Source: CAYMST01 sp964393115
GTDB taxonomy: Bacteria > Bacteroidota > Bacteroidia > Cytophagales > Cyclobacteriaceae
Assembly (NCBI GenBank): GCA_964393115.1
Contig: CAYMST010000176.1
Coordinates: 1 to 9,862 of the forward strand
DNA: 9,862 nt
Direction of reading: 5' to 3'
The notes beneath the pieces were generated by a model. That model made no database searches, had not been told where the DNA came from, and worked only from the letters and a program-made list of their open reading frames with translations. A program made the translations under genes and the position numbers. Below are positions 1-7,164 of this stretch, piece after piece (position 1 is the stretch's first letter; the number at the start of each line of letters is the position of its first letter).

Positions 1-438
1 AAAACAGAATCGCATTTAACCTCTATTGATTGCCAACAGAACTATTTCTTAAGATACATCTTAAAAGGCGATTTTGGTGAAGTACTGCCCCATTATGCTA
101 GACCAGAAAATTTTGATTTGATAAAAAACAATATCGATAAGCTATCCTGTGTCCAAGGATACGCACAAGAAGCTTACTACGAATTTGGTGCTTTCGACGC
201 TTTCAACCTGTCCAACATATTTGAATATATGGATAAGCAAACGTTCGAAAAAACTACTCAACAGCTGGTCGATCAGGGCAACACTAACGCGAAGTACGCC
301 TACTGGAACTTGATGGTTCCACGTCATATGGCTAATAGCTCGCTAGAACTAATCGAACAAGACCTTAATGTTCTCGAACCAGTTAGGTCTGATATGGGAT
401 TCTTTTATGATCGTTTACACTTGAATACTAAAAAATGA
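1..438 (+). CDS. DUF3419 / BtaA-like 3-amino-3-carboxypropyl transferase (C-terminal part)
   Basis: The frame is open from the first base and ends at TGA 436-438; about 145 residues are visible and the N-terminal part, where the SAM-binding fold would lie, is outside the window. The visible part carries the family signature FNLSNIFEYM (codons at about 205-234), then YAYWNLMVPR (codons about 295-324) and the closing FFYDRLHL, all as in DUF3419. The best-known member, BtaA, transfers the 3-amino-3-carboxypropyl group of S-adenosylmethionine to diacylglycerol in the first step of betaine-lipid synthesis. Which lipid this protein modifies cannot be told from the fragment. No BtaB-like N-methyltransferase is seen downstream. 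The stop overlaps the next start (ATGA, 435-438), so it is coupled to a lipid-kinase-like gene, which supports a lipid role. A TTG at 118 lies inside the frame and is not the true start. Family call fairly sure; substrate inferred. Confidence 0.75.
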   Translation, partial: KTESHLTSIDCQQNYFLRYILKGDFGEVLPHYARPENFDLIKNNIDKLSCVQGYAQEAYYEFGAFDAFNLSNIFEYMDKQTFEKTTQQLVDQGNTNAKYAYWNLMVPRHMANSSLELIEQDLNVLEPVRSDMGFFYDRLHLNTKK

Positions 439-1100
439 ATGACTCAACCCTATATACAATCATTTTTACGAGTGCTTTCCTCCTCCTATTTGGACTTGGG
501 GAGTTTCTTTATCATGTTATCAAAGTAAAAGCCGAAATAACCAGAAAGCTGGTTCATGTCGTGACCGGGTTTATCACCTTATTATTTCCATTATATCTGG
601 ATAACCACTGGTATGTCCTTTTCCTGTGCAACTCTTTTTTGCTTCTTTTATTGGTCAGTAAACGATTCAATTTCTTGCCTTCTATTAATCGTGTGTCGCG
701 ATTTACGGTTGGCAGTTTACTATATCCAGCAGCGGTGTACTTCTGCTATCTGGGCTTTGCATATGGAGGTAACCTGATCTATTTCTTTTTACCCATACTC
801 ATCCTAGCTATTTGCGATCCTTTGGCTGCCTTGACTGGAAAACTATGGCCTATTGGAAAAATTAGAGCTTTTAACATGGTAAAATCCATTAGCGGATTCG
901 CTAGCTTCTTTATGGTGGCGACCTTAATTTCAGTTGGGCATTTCTGGTATTTCTTAAAAACTCCTTTGATGACCTCTCTACCATTAAGCCTTGCCGTTGG
1001 AATTATTGGAGCTGTAGCCGAGATAGTATCGCATAAAGGTTACGATAATATCACCATACCGATGAGTATCATGGCGCTTTTATATTTATTCAACGTGTGA
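435..1100 (+). CDS. Dolichol kinase / phytol kinase / Dgk1-type CTP-dependent lipid kinase, membrane protein
   Basis: A 221-residue, strongly hydrophobic polytopic protein with about six to seven membrane segments. It has the ordered motifs of the SEC59/VTE5/Dgk1 family: E-x-TRKLVH at residues 34-41, DPLAALTGK at 128-136, KSISG at 150-154, and AEIVSHKGYDNITIPM at 195-210. The last matches the family's glutamate...D-N-hydrophobic-P motif near the C-terminus. Characterised members phosphorylate a membrane alcohol (dolichol, phytol or diacylglycerol), usually with CTP; CDP-diglyceride synthases are distant relatives. The usual Gly-Asp of the second motif is Cys-Asp here, keeping the acidic residue. 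Length is typical of a compact bacterial member. It overlaps the BtaA-like gene by 4 bp and the next gene by 1 bp, so it is probably made in fixed ratio with them. Family call good; the alcohol it phosphorylates is unknown, with diacylglycerol or an isoprenoid alcohol the obvious candidates. Confidence 0.72.
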   Translation: MNDSTLYTIIFTSAFLLLFGLGEFLYHVIKVKAEITRKLVHVVTGFITLLFPLYLDNHWYVLFLCNSFLLLLLVSKRFNFLPSINRVSRFTVGSLLYPAAVYFCYLGFAYGGNLIYFFLPILILAICDPLAALTGKLWPIGKIRAFNMVKSISGFASFFMVATLISVGHFWYFLKTPLMTSLPLSLAVGIIGAVAEIVSHKGYDNITIPMSIMALLYLFNV

Positions 1101-2101
1101 TGGGTAGTCTCTCTGTACATATCACACAGCCAGGCAAATCAGACTTTCACCTATTTGAAGAGTTTCCGAATAGTATTTACCAGAAGAAATATCCTTCTGA
1201 TAAAATTGATGAGAAGCATCTTGACTCCTGCATATATATATTGAAAGATCAAGAAGTAGTGGGGCGATTGGCTATCTACCGTAACTCACAGCTACGTTAT
1301 CTCGGAGAGGGTACTCTTGCGTTCGGTAACTATGAATGTGTTGATGATCTTGAAGTTTCAAGGTTAATGTTAAACCATGTTTGTGAACAAGCGCACATCA
1401 GAAACATAAACCAAGTGATTGGTCCAATAAACGGAAGTACCTGGAATGATTACCGATTTCTGGATAAGGAATTTAGTCCTAGGTTCATTTTTGAGCCGGT
1501 ACAAAAAAATTATTATCCAAATCAGTTGGTTGATGTTGGTTTCCAAACCATTCAAAAGTATGCTAGCAGTCTAGACACTGCACTCAAATATGACCCAAAC
1601 CGTCTGGAGCGGTTTGACCAATTAATGAGGCAACATCAATTGATTGTTCGAAATATTCGGCTTTCCGACTTTGAGCATGAGCTCAGGTCGATCGGAGTGT
1701 TTTGCAATGAGGCCTTTTCACAAAATTTTTTGTTCACACCTATTGAGATAAATGACTTCGTGACCAAATACATGGGCATAAAAAACCTTCTTTCAGAAGA
1801 CCTGATGTTGTTGGTAGAAGACGAAAAAGGAAAAATTATGGCCATTCTCTTTGCCTTTAAAGAACCTCAAAACACTCAGTGGATTGTTCTTAAGTCTCTA
1901 GCTAAGAGTTCTGAGTGTCCCATTCAAGGAATGACAGCTTATCTCATCGATTATCTTTATCGCAAAGTAGAGCAAACGAATATCAAAGGATGTTTGCACG
2001 CTTACATGATGGAAGGCGTCAGCTCATATAACTCATCAGTTCGGAGGTATAAGTCAGAAGTAATTCATCGCTACTCACTTTATAGTAAATCAATCGTATG
2101 A
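1100..2101 (+). CDS. GNAT-like putative N-acyltransferase, substrate unknown
   Basis: A soluble protein of 333 residues from ATG 1100, which shares one base with the preceding TGA (TGATG). A GTG at 1097 would add one residue (GTGA overlap) and cannot be excluded. No signal peptide or membrane segment is seen. The first half has a GNAT-like strand pattern (about residues 45-95) followed by GPINGSTWNDYR (108-119), FEPVQKNYYP (131-140) and a GF...YASS stretch (147-157). This resembles the family of YghO-like proteins annotated as GNAT acyltransferases. The second half (about 180-330) looks like another acyltransferase fold, with a C-terminal N-S-S...Y...H-R-Y-S-L-Y stretch. GNAT enzymes usually move an acyl group from a CoA or carrier thioester to an amine. 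Between a lipid kinase and an acyl-adenylating enzyme, a natural guess is acylation of an amino group on the lipid product. That role is inference; the fold assignment is moderate. Confidence 0.6.
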   Translation: MGSLSVHITQPGKSDFHLFEEFPNSIYQKKYPSDKIDEKHLDSCIYILKDQEVVGRLAIYRNSQLRYLGEGTLAFGNYECVDDLEVSRLMLNHVCEQAHIRNINQVIGPINGSTWNDYRFLDKEFSPRFIFEPVQKNYYPNQLVDVGFQTIQKYASSLDTALKYDPNRLERFDQLMRQHQLIVRNIRLSDFEHELRSIGVFCNEAFSQNFLFTPIEINDFVTKYMGIKNLLSEDLMLLVEDEKGKIMAILFAFKEPQNTQWIVLKSLAKSSECPIQGMTAYLIDYLYRKVEQTNIKGCLHAYMMEGVSSYNSSVRRYKSEVIHRYSLYSKSIV

Positions 2102-3585
2102 ACGTCGTTGAGTTATTCACAAAAAAATCCGCTGAGTTTCCACAAAAAGCTGCAATCATTCATGGAAACAGGAAAATTTCCTATTCTGAATTAAGCGATG
2201 AAGTTGAAAAGACCGCTTCCTATTTTCTTTCAAAAGGTATAACTGAGGGAGATCGAGTCTTGGTGTTCCTCCCGATGAGTATCGATCTATACCGCGTTAC
2301 CCTCGCACTATTTTACGTTGGTGCAACAGCAGTATTCTTAGATGAATGGGTAAGTTGGAAGCGACTTAGGATATGCAGTAAAATCGCCTCTTGCAAAGGT
2401 TATATTGGAACGCGTAAGGCGAAGCTTCTTCGTTTAGCGACGCCAGAGCTACGAGATATTCCTTTGCATTTAAATACAACAGGTCGTAGTCAACAAAATA
2501 CTCCGTGTCGGCAGGTCGATTCAGCACACCCGGCATTAATCACTTTCACGACAGGAAGTACAGGAACACCAAAAGCAACTGTTCGTTCTCATCAGCAGCT
2601 ACTTCACCAATTCGAAGCGCTTGTCCACGAGATAAACGTTGGACCCAACGATGTGGATCTAACATTGTTACCCATCGTTTTATTAATTAATCTAGGCATT
2701 GGTGCTACTTCTGTAATCGTAAATTATAAAGCAAAGAAGCCAAAGCAAGCGCTTAAGGATGCTGTTGGAGCCATAGACGGAAACGACGTTACCAAAATTA
2801 CGGGATCACCTTACTTCATTTTAGAACTGGTTTCTTTTCTCTATAAAAATAAGTTAGCCGTTCTGTCGCTTCGCAATATGGTAACCGGTGGCGCTCCCGT
2901 TTTCCCTAATCAAGCCAAACAAATAATTGATTCTTTACCGAACGTTGGTTTAACAGTTGTTTACGGCTCCACAGAAGCAGAGCCGATCAGCGCAATTGAT
3001 GGCAACCAGCTCATCACAAACCACACACTCAAAAAGGGATTACCAGTTGGAGAGGTATATCACGGTACACAACTGGCTATCATCAATATTTCGGACCAAC
3101 CAATTGGTCCACTTTCTAAGGAGAACTTTAGTACCCTGCACCAAAAGCCAAGCAACATCGGAGAAATCGTGGTAACAGGTTCTCATGTATTGAATAGGTA
3201 TTTCGCAAATCAAGAAGCCTATCAACGCAATAAAATAGAAGTCGAAAGAACCGTTTGGCATAGAACTGGGGATAGCGGTTACCTCCAAGATGGCGAGCTG
3301 TACCTAACGGGTAGGTGTAAACAACTGATCTTTAGAAACGGAAAAGTGATTTCTCCATTCGTAGTAGAAAATCAACTGGCCCAAATTCCAGAAGTACGAA
3401 TAGGCACGATACTGGAAAGAGAATCAAGGATCATTCTAGTCATTGAGAAATCGAACAAAAATTCAATAGAAGCCAACGCTTTTGATGGGTTTATTTTTGA
3501 CGAAATCCGCTATCTACGACATATTCCTCGTGACCCAAGACATCATTCGAAGATTGATTATGAAAAGTTGGTCGGGATGGTTTGA
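2098..3585 (+). CDS. Acyl-adenylating enzyme of the ANL superfamily, OleC-like fatty acid ligase
   Basis: A 495-residue AMP-binding enzyme, complete by its motifs. They are the P-loop TTGSTGTPKA at 151-160, YGSTEAEP at 289-296 (A5), HRTGD at 388-392 with the adenine/ribose-binding aspartate (A7), TGR at 404-406 (hinge, A8), and PRDPRHHSKIDYEKL at 477-491, where K485 sits as the usual catalytic lysine. The YGSTEA-x-P motif and the RH-x-S/A-K-I ending resemble OleC (beta-lactone synthetase of olefin synthesis) and related long-chain acyl ligases more than amino-acid-activating NRPS domains. It therefore probably activates a fatty acid as acyl-AMP and may pass it to CoA, a carrier or an amine. 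No OleA, OleB or OleD is nearby, so hydrocarbon synthesis is not supported. It overlaps the GNAT-like gene by 4 bp (ATGA, 2098-2101) and its last 28 bp overlap the opposite-strand PepSY gene. Superfamily certain, substrate unknown. Confidence 0.85.
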   Translation: MNVVELFTKKSAEFPQKAAIIHGNRKISYSELSDEVEKTASYFLSKGITEGDRVLVFLPMSIDLYRVTLALFYVGATAVFLDEWVSWKRLRICSKIASCKGYIGTRKAKLLRLATPELRDIPLHLNTTGRSQQNTPCRQVDSAHPALITFTTGSTGTPKATVRSHQQLLHQFEALVHEINVGPNDVDLTLLPIVLLINLGIGATSVIVNYKAKKPKQALKDAVGAIDGNDVTKITGSPYFILELVSFLYKNKLAVLSLRNMVTGGAPVFPNQAKQIIDSLPNVGLTVVYGSTEAEPISAIDGNQLITNHTLKKGLPVGEVYHGTQLAIINISDQPIGPLSKENFSTLHQKPSNIGEIVVTGSHVLNRYFANQEAYQRNKIEVERTVWHRTGDSGYLQDGELYLTGRCKQLIFRNGKVISPFVVENQLAQIPEVRIGTILERESRIILVIEKSNKNSIEANAFDGFIFDEIRYLRHIPRDPRHHSKIDYEKLVGMV

Positions 3586-5237
3586 CTCATATGGTCAGTT
3601 CCAATTCTGAAACCATTACCTTTCTTTACAGCAAGTTCACTAGCTATATTGACAACATTCTCGGTTTTATCAGGTTTATTACTACCCTCTTTGACTTTTA
3701 AAACTTTCCAAGGCAGTAGCAATGCCCCAACACCAGATAGTAACCAGAATAGATCTACTATGGCAACCCTAGGAAAGGTGTTTAGCGTGTTCCAAATCCA
3801 ATCTTGAGTGACCAAACCATTTGATAATGGAACTATAATTGAGCAGACTCCACCAATGGCCAGGTAATTGCGATTGAGTTGTGCGTAGTTGTTCCACCTC
3901 AATCCTATCAAAATTAAAAGTAACCAGCTCGTAAAAAATATACTGTTCACTACCGTTACACGACCAAGTAGATCCATAGGAACACACTTATTGGCTAGAA
4001 AAAGAATAGCAAAAGAAGGGAACATGCTCAAACATATGGCCAGGTAAACTTTAGTGACGCGGTGGTGAAAGAGCCTTTGTTGGTAAGAATATTTCGAGTG
4101 ATTCCTTGCCGTTTGCCAGATAAGTACTCCGCTAATGATCATGAAGCACGTAATCATCGCCAGTGCGAAGTAAATTATTTTCACAAAAAAGCCTCCAAAT
4201 TCACCAAAATGTAGTTTTGATATAAAATCAATCACTTGATAGCTATAGGTCTTTTGCTTAGGATAGGTACTAATATCTTCGAGTATGACACCATCAGACA
4301 TATACATGGTCAAAACGCCATTCGCGCTTATACCCGTTTCATCGTCTACATTAAACGAAGCCAAAGCCTGTTCGTGTGCATAGTTCCTCAGTTTAACTCG
4401 TTTAATGTGGTAGTCTGGAAAAAGTGTCTCAACCTTATTCGTAAGTTTATTGATCGAAAGATGCTCTTGAGGGAGTGCATCTTTCTTCAACTCAATACTA
4501 TCTTCTGGCCTGAACTTGGCAAAAAGCTTAGCTTGATCGCCATCATATAGTAAAAAAACACTCGGCAGTAATATGAGCGTTAGCAAACCAAAAAATGCAC
4601 CAGTAACGGCGTACATCATTTGGAATGGCAGTCCTATTACACCTAAAACGGTATGGGCATTTGTCCAAATCTGCTTCCATTTGCCTTCTTTTACCACCGA
4701 AAAAAACTTCGTGAATAAGTTTTTCCAATGGATCAGCAGTCCTGTTATGCTCGCAAATAGAAAAAATAAGGCGACTAATCCGCTAATGTATAATCCGACT
4801 ACCGGTATTTGACGGAAATAATGCAGATGATAAATCGTCTCTCCAACGGTGGTGACCGGTTCCTTAACATCTTGAACCCTGTATGATCCAGGAACTACAT
4901 AGGCACCGATAAACTTATTTGTTGAGTCTAGAGTTTCTTGCTTACCGTATATCGTTACAAAAGGGGTATTATGATCTGGAAAGATAACGTTAATGGTTCC
5001 CGATTTGTCCAAACCATACACGCTATCAACCTTTGATAAAGCTTTATCAAAGTCAAAAGGCGCTGGGTTTTCAATTCGTGCTTCTGGATTTTCCCACTGC
5101 ACGATTTCTTTTCTGAAAAGTGCAAAAGCACCAGCGTAGAAAATGACAAATAAGGCGAAACTAATAACGATTCCCGATACGGTATGTGTGTGGAATAGAA
5201 CATTATAAGCGCGCTTTCCTAGCCCCTTGAGTTTCAT
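3558..5237 (-). CDS. PepSY-associated TM protein, XusC-like inner-membrane siderophore-iron reductase/uptake factor
   Basis: A 559-residue inner-membrane protein of the PepSY_TM family. An N-terminal membrane segment (about 20-41) follows FHTHTVSG (15-22). A PepSY-type periplasmic stretch (about 55-130) comes next, then YHLHY (136-140), a segment at 146-170, H195 leading into 196-230, and a second periplasmic domain (about 255-340). LHFGEFGG (342-349) starts a segment at 350-375, and four further segments follow at about 396-415, 430-447, 458-475 and 491-513. The histidines next to the membrane (H16, H18, H137, H139, H195, H343) are in the places typical of the family and are likely metal or heme ligands. 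Relatives such as FoxB and the Bacteroides XusC handle ferric siderophores at the inner membrane, in FoxB by reducing the iron. It is the last gene of the iron operon, one base after the DUF3649-like gene. Its polar C-terminal tail (514-559) runs into the converging ligase gene. Confidence 0.85.
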   Translation of the reverse strand: MKLKGLGKRAYNVLFHTHTVSGIVISFALFVIFYAGAFALFRKEIVQWENPEARIENPAPFDFDKALSKVDSVYGLDKSGTINVIFPDHNTPFVTIYGKQETLDSTNKFIGAYVVPGSYRVQDVKEPVTTVGETIYHLHYFRQIPVVGLYISGLVALFFLFASITGLLIHWKNLFTKFFSVVKEGKWKQIWTNAHTVLGVIGLPFQMMYAVTGAFFGLLTLILLPSVFLLYDGDQAKLFAKFRPEDSIELKKDALPQEHLSINKLTNKVETLFPDYHIKRVKLRNYAHEQALASFNVDDETGISANGVLTMYMSDGVILEDISTYPKQKTYSYQVIDFISKLHFGEFGGFFVKIIYFALAMITCFMIISGVLIWQTARNHSKYSYQQRLFHHRVTKVYLAICLSMFPSFAILFLANKCVPMDLLGRVTVVNSIFFTSWLLLILIGLRWNNYAQLNRNYLAIGGVCSIIVPLSNGLVTQDWIWNTLNTFPRVAIVDLFWLLSGVGALLLPWKVLKVKEGSNKPDKTENVVNIASELAVKKGNGFRIGTDHMSQTIPTNFS

Positions 5238-5238
5238 A

Positions 5239-5517
5239 TCAAAACGTAAAAATGATCAATAGTCCAATACCTGTAATTCCAGCGAAGAGTAACCATACCT
5301 TCCAAGCTTGATGAATGAAAAAGGTCATAATCATCAAAAACACCCAAAACATAAAAGTGGTAAAGGTACTGGTAAAGAGAACAACCGTATCGTCAACTAC
5401 CACTTTTGCAATTCCTAAATGCAAAGCCATCGTTGCTATGTAGCCGCCAAAAATAGCTGCCATCACCTTCGAAAACCGCTTCCAAGAGCCAGAGAGATAC
5501 TTCGTTTTTGCAGGCAT
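5239..5517 (-). CDS. Small DUF3649-like membrane protein of siderophore-iron uptake loci
   Basis: A 92-residue protein with three predicted membrane segments (about 18-37, 43-66 and 69-91) and a basic N-terminus. The start of the first segment, SKVMAAIFGGY (16-26), matches the R-x-x-AAxFGGY opening I associate with DUF3649, a family of small 'iron uptake' proteins next to PepSY_TM and DUF3325 genes in proteobacteria. The second segment carries the FWVF-type run seen in that family. The gene sits exactly where that association predicts, one base before the PepSY protein and two bases after the DUF3325-like gene. It probably acts as an accessory or partner of the PepSY protein; no biochemical role is established for the family as far as I know. 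The family match is from memory of motif and context and is moderate. Confidence 0.6.
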   Translation of the reverse strand: MPAKTKYLSGSWKRFSKVMAAIFGGYIATMALHLGIAKVVVDDTVVLFTSTFTTFMFWVFLMIMTFFIHQAWKVWLLFAGITGIGLLIIFTF

Positions 5518-5519
5518 GG

Positions 5520-5831
5520 CTAAAGCGGGTTAATTATTAAACTTAGGATCAATACGACTATCCACAAAGACACCAGTTTTTTGTTAATCGCCAGTGACAA
5601 AACCATAGCACAAAGAATCGTCATCAGTGCCGTTACCCAAATCATCAGACCAGTTGCAAAACCGAATGAGTTAGACCAAATGACCAGAGCGAAAAAGGCA
5701 AAAGCACTAGCCAAGATCATAACAGGAATCTTTTTTGATTTTACCTCATCCAAAATCTTCCAGGTGACAGGAAAATACTTTGAGGGCAGGTAAAAAAGGA
5801 AACACGCTATTGTAATCGAAGCCAGTGCCAT
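5520..5831 (-). CDS. Small DUF3325-like membrane protein of siderophore-iron uptake loci
   Basis: A 103-residue membrane protein with about four hydrophobic segments (2-15, 36-52, 58-82, 86-101). The loop after the first segment holds PSKYFPVTW (16-24), comparable to the short basic motif after the first helix of DUF3325. GFATGLMIW at 57-65 fits that family's G-x-x-x-GL-x-x-W motif before the last conserved helix. DUF3325 proteins are found beside DUF3649 and PepSY_TM genes in TonB-siderophore clusters, as here. Gaps are 5 bp to the lipoprotein gene and 2 bp to the DUF3649-like gene, so it belongs to the same transcript. The role is unknown; an accessory part of the PepSY iron-handling complex is the simplest reading. 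Family call moderate, existence of the gene well supported by packing and hydrophobicity. Confidence 0.6.
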   Translation of the reverse strand: MALASITIACFLFYLPSKYFPVTWKILDEVKSKKIPVMILASAFAFFALVIWSNSFGFATGLMIWVTALMTILCAMVLSLAINKKLVSLWIVVLILSLIINPL

Positions 5832-5836
5832 TAAAC

Positions 5837-7162
5837 CTAGTTGTTATTTGCAATATTATACCCGGCAGATAGGTCAGCACCTGTTACATCAAATGCCTTT
5901 GTAGCCGTAGGATTGCCTGGCGTATATTTATAAAAAGCTTGTACTGATTCATTTGACACAGGAAAATAAATTTCTCCTTCATGTTCGAATATGGCAGCTC
6001 CTGTTGAGTTGGCTCCCAACTTCGGTGCGCCTAGTATAGGAGAAACTGCTTGTGTAGTCAGGTCCAGTTCGCACCATTGAGCACTTTCGGCAGTAAATAA
6101 TATACCCAAGATTTGGTTGATTAAATCTTGATTGCCCAATACGTTTTGTAGGCCTCCATTATCGGTTATCAGATCAATTGCTGCTTGAGGCGTCTCCGCA
6201 TTTACCTTAGCAATGGCTTTTCCATTACCAACTAGTTTAAAGCCATTCATAGTAGGGTAAAAGATATTCGCTGGATTGAGTTGCTTAACCGGTTCGAAAA
6301 CGTAGTTTTCATCAATTTCGTTACTTCCCGCTGGGATCTTATATACCCTCGAAAAAGTACCGCTCCCAATAGCGCCACCGTCTTGGAAGTACAGATCACC
6401 ATTATCGTCAACTAGACCCTGGCCAAAATTATTGACCGTTAGAACCCCGCTACCTGATCTCGGGTTAGCAATGAACGTAGAACCAACATATTCCTTGCTT
6501 GCTACGTTGGCTTGATGTAAATAAAAGCCTTGAAATGTAGTTCCAACATTAGCGCGTATAGGAGCAAATACGTGATCACCACGAAAAACAAACCTTTGAT
6601 AGCGTTGCTCCAAGGTATCAATTGGGTCAAGAGCAGCAGACATATCGATACTACCAGTAACCTGAAAAGTAGTTGGGTTAAAAATTGTGATTCGATTTGG
6701 ATCCGCTCGATCTTGAAAGACCCCAAGTTCAGCGTCTCTAACCGCTATACGAAAGCTACTTTCGTCCGTAGTAGCGATCACTGCACCTTCTACGATTTGA
6801 CCGTCCTGATCCACAACCATCTTAGCAAATCCGGCGGCCTTATCCGTACGGGTCATGTATACTTCATGATTAAAAATGGCAGTCGGCCAAAACTGGCTAA
6901 AGTCCGTACCATCAGATAAATCAACCGTACCGCTTGGGATTTCCTCAAGATACTTTACCAAAGTCGTCGTATTGTCACCTGAACCAGTGGTTCCTGTGAT
7001 CAAAAAGCCAGAGGTTTTATTTCCGCTAGAAATATCAGGAGTATTAGAAGCATCATCCTCATTATCACAAGCAAACATTAAAGAAGCAAATGCAAGCAGC
7101 ATCATGATAATCGTATAATTATTCGTGTAAGTGTCACGAATGGAATTCAGAATCGTTTTCAT
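5837..7162 (-). CDS. DUF4374-like surface lipoprotein, XusB-like siderophore-binding protein
   Basis: A 441-residue exported protein. An N-terminal hydrophobic stretch (about 16-31) ends in a lipobox-like LMFAC with the acylated cysteine at C32, followed at once by DNEDD. Acidic residues right after the cysteine resemble the lipoprotein export signal that sends Bacteroidota lipoproteins to the cell surface. The remainder is beta-rich, with repeated short Gly/Asp turns and no membrane segments, as expected for a propeller-like DUF4374 protein (family usually about 400-450 residues). In Bacteroides the DUF4374 lipoprotein XusB lies between the receptor XusA and the PepSY protein XusC and binds siderophores such as enterobactin. 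Here the gene starts 2 bp after the receptor stop and precedes the small membrane proteins, which is the same setting. Start ATG 7162 gives the usual Met-Lys n-region. The siderophore it binds is not predictable from sequence. Confidence 0.72.
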   Translation of the reverse strand: MKTILNSIRDTYTNNYTIIMMLLAFASLMFACDNEDDASNTPDISSGNKTSGFLITGTTGSGDNTTTLVKYLEEIPSGTVDLSDGTDFSQFWPTAIFNHEVYMTRTDKAAGFAKMVVDQDGQIVEGAVIATTDESSFRIAVRDAELGVFQDRADPNRITIFNPTTFQVTGSIDMSAALDPIDTLEQRYQRFVFRGDHVFAPIRANVGTTFQGFYLHQANVASKEYVGSTFIANPRSGSGVLTVNNFGQGLVDDNGDLYFQDGGAIGSGTFSRVYKIPAGSNEIDENYVFEPVKQLNPANIFYPTMNGFKLVGNGKAIAKVNAETPQAAIDLITDNGGLQNVLGNQDLINQILGILFTAESAQWCELDLTTQAVSPILGAPKLGANSTGAAIFEHEGEIYFPVSNESVQAFYKYTPGNPTATKAFDVTGADLSAGYNIANNN

Positions 7163-7164
7163 TT

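Noticed and set aside
2098..3585. Olefin (long-chain hydrocarbon) biosynthesis cluster
   Set aside because: Only the OleC-like ligase is present; no OleA thiolase, OleB hydrolase or OleD reductase is in the window.
4236..4550. Open frame of 104 codons antisense to the PepSY gene
   Set aside because: It lies wholly inside a well-supported gene on the other strand, with no family similarity or start signals; a shadow frame.
6530..6919. Open frame of 129 codons antisense to the lipoprotein gene
   Set aside because: Mirror of a real coding frame, with a composition unlike a folded protein and no neighbours in its direction.
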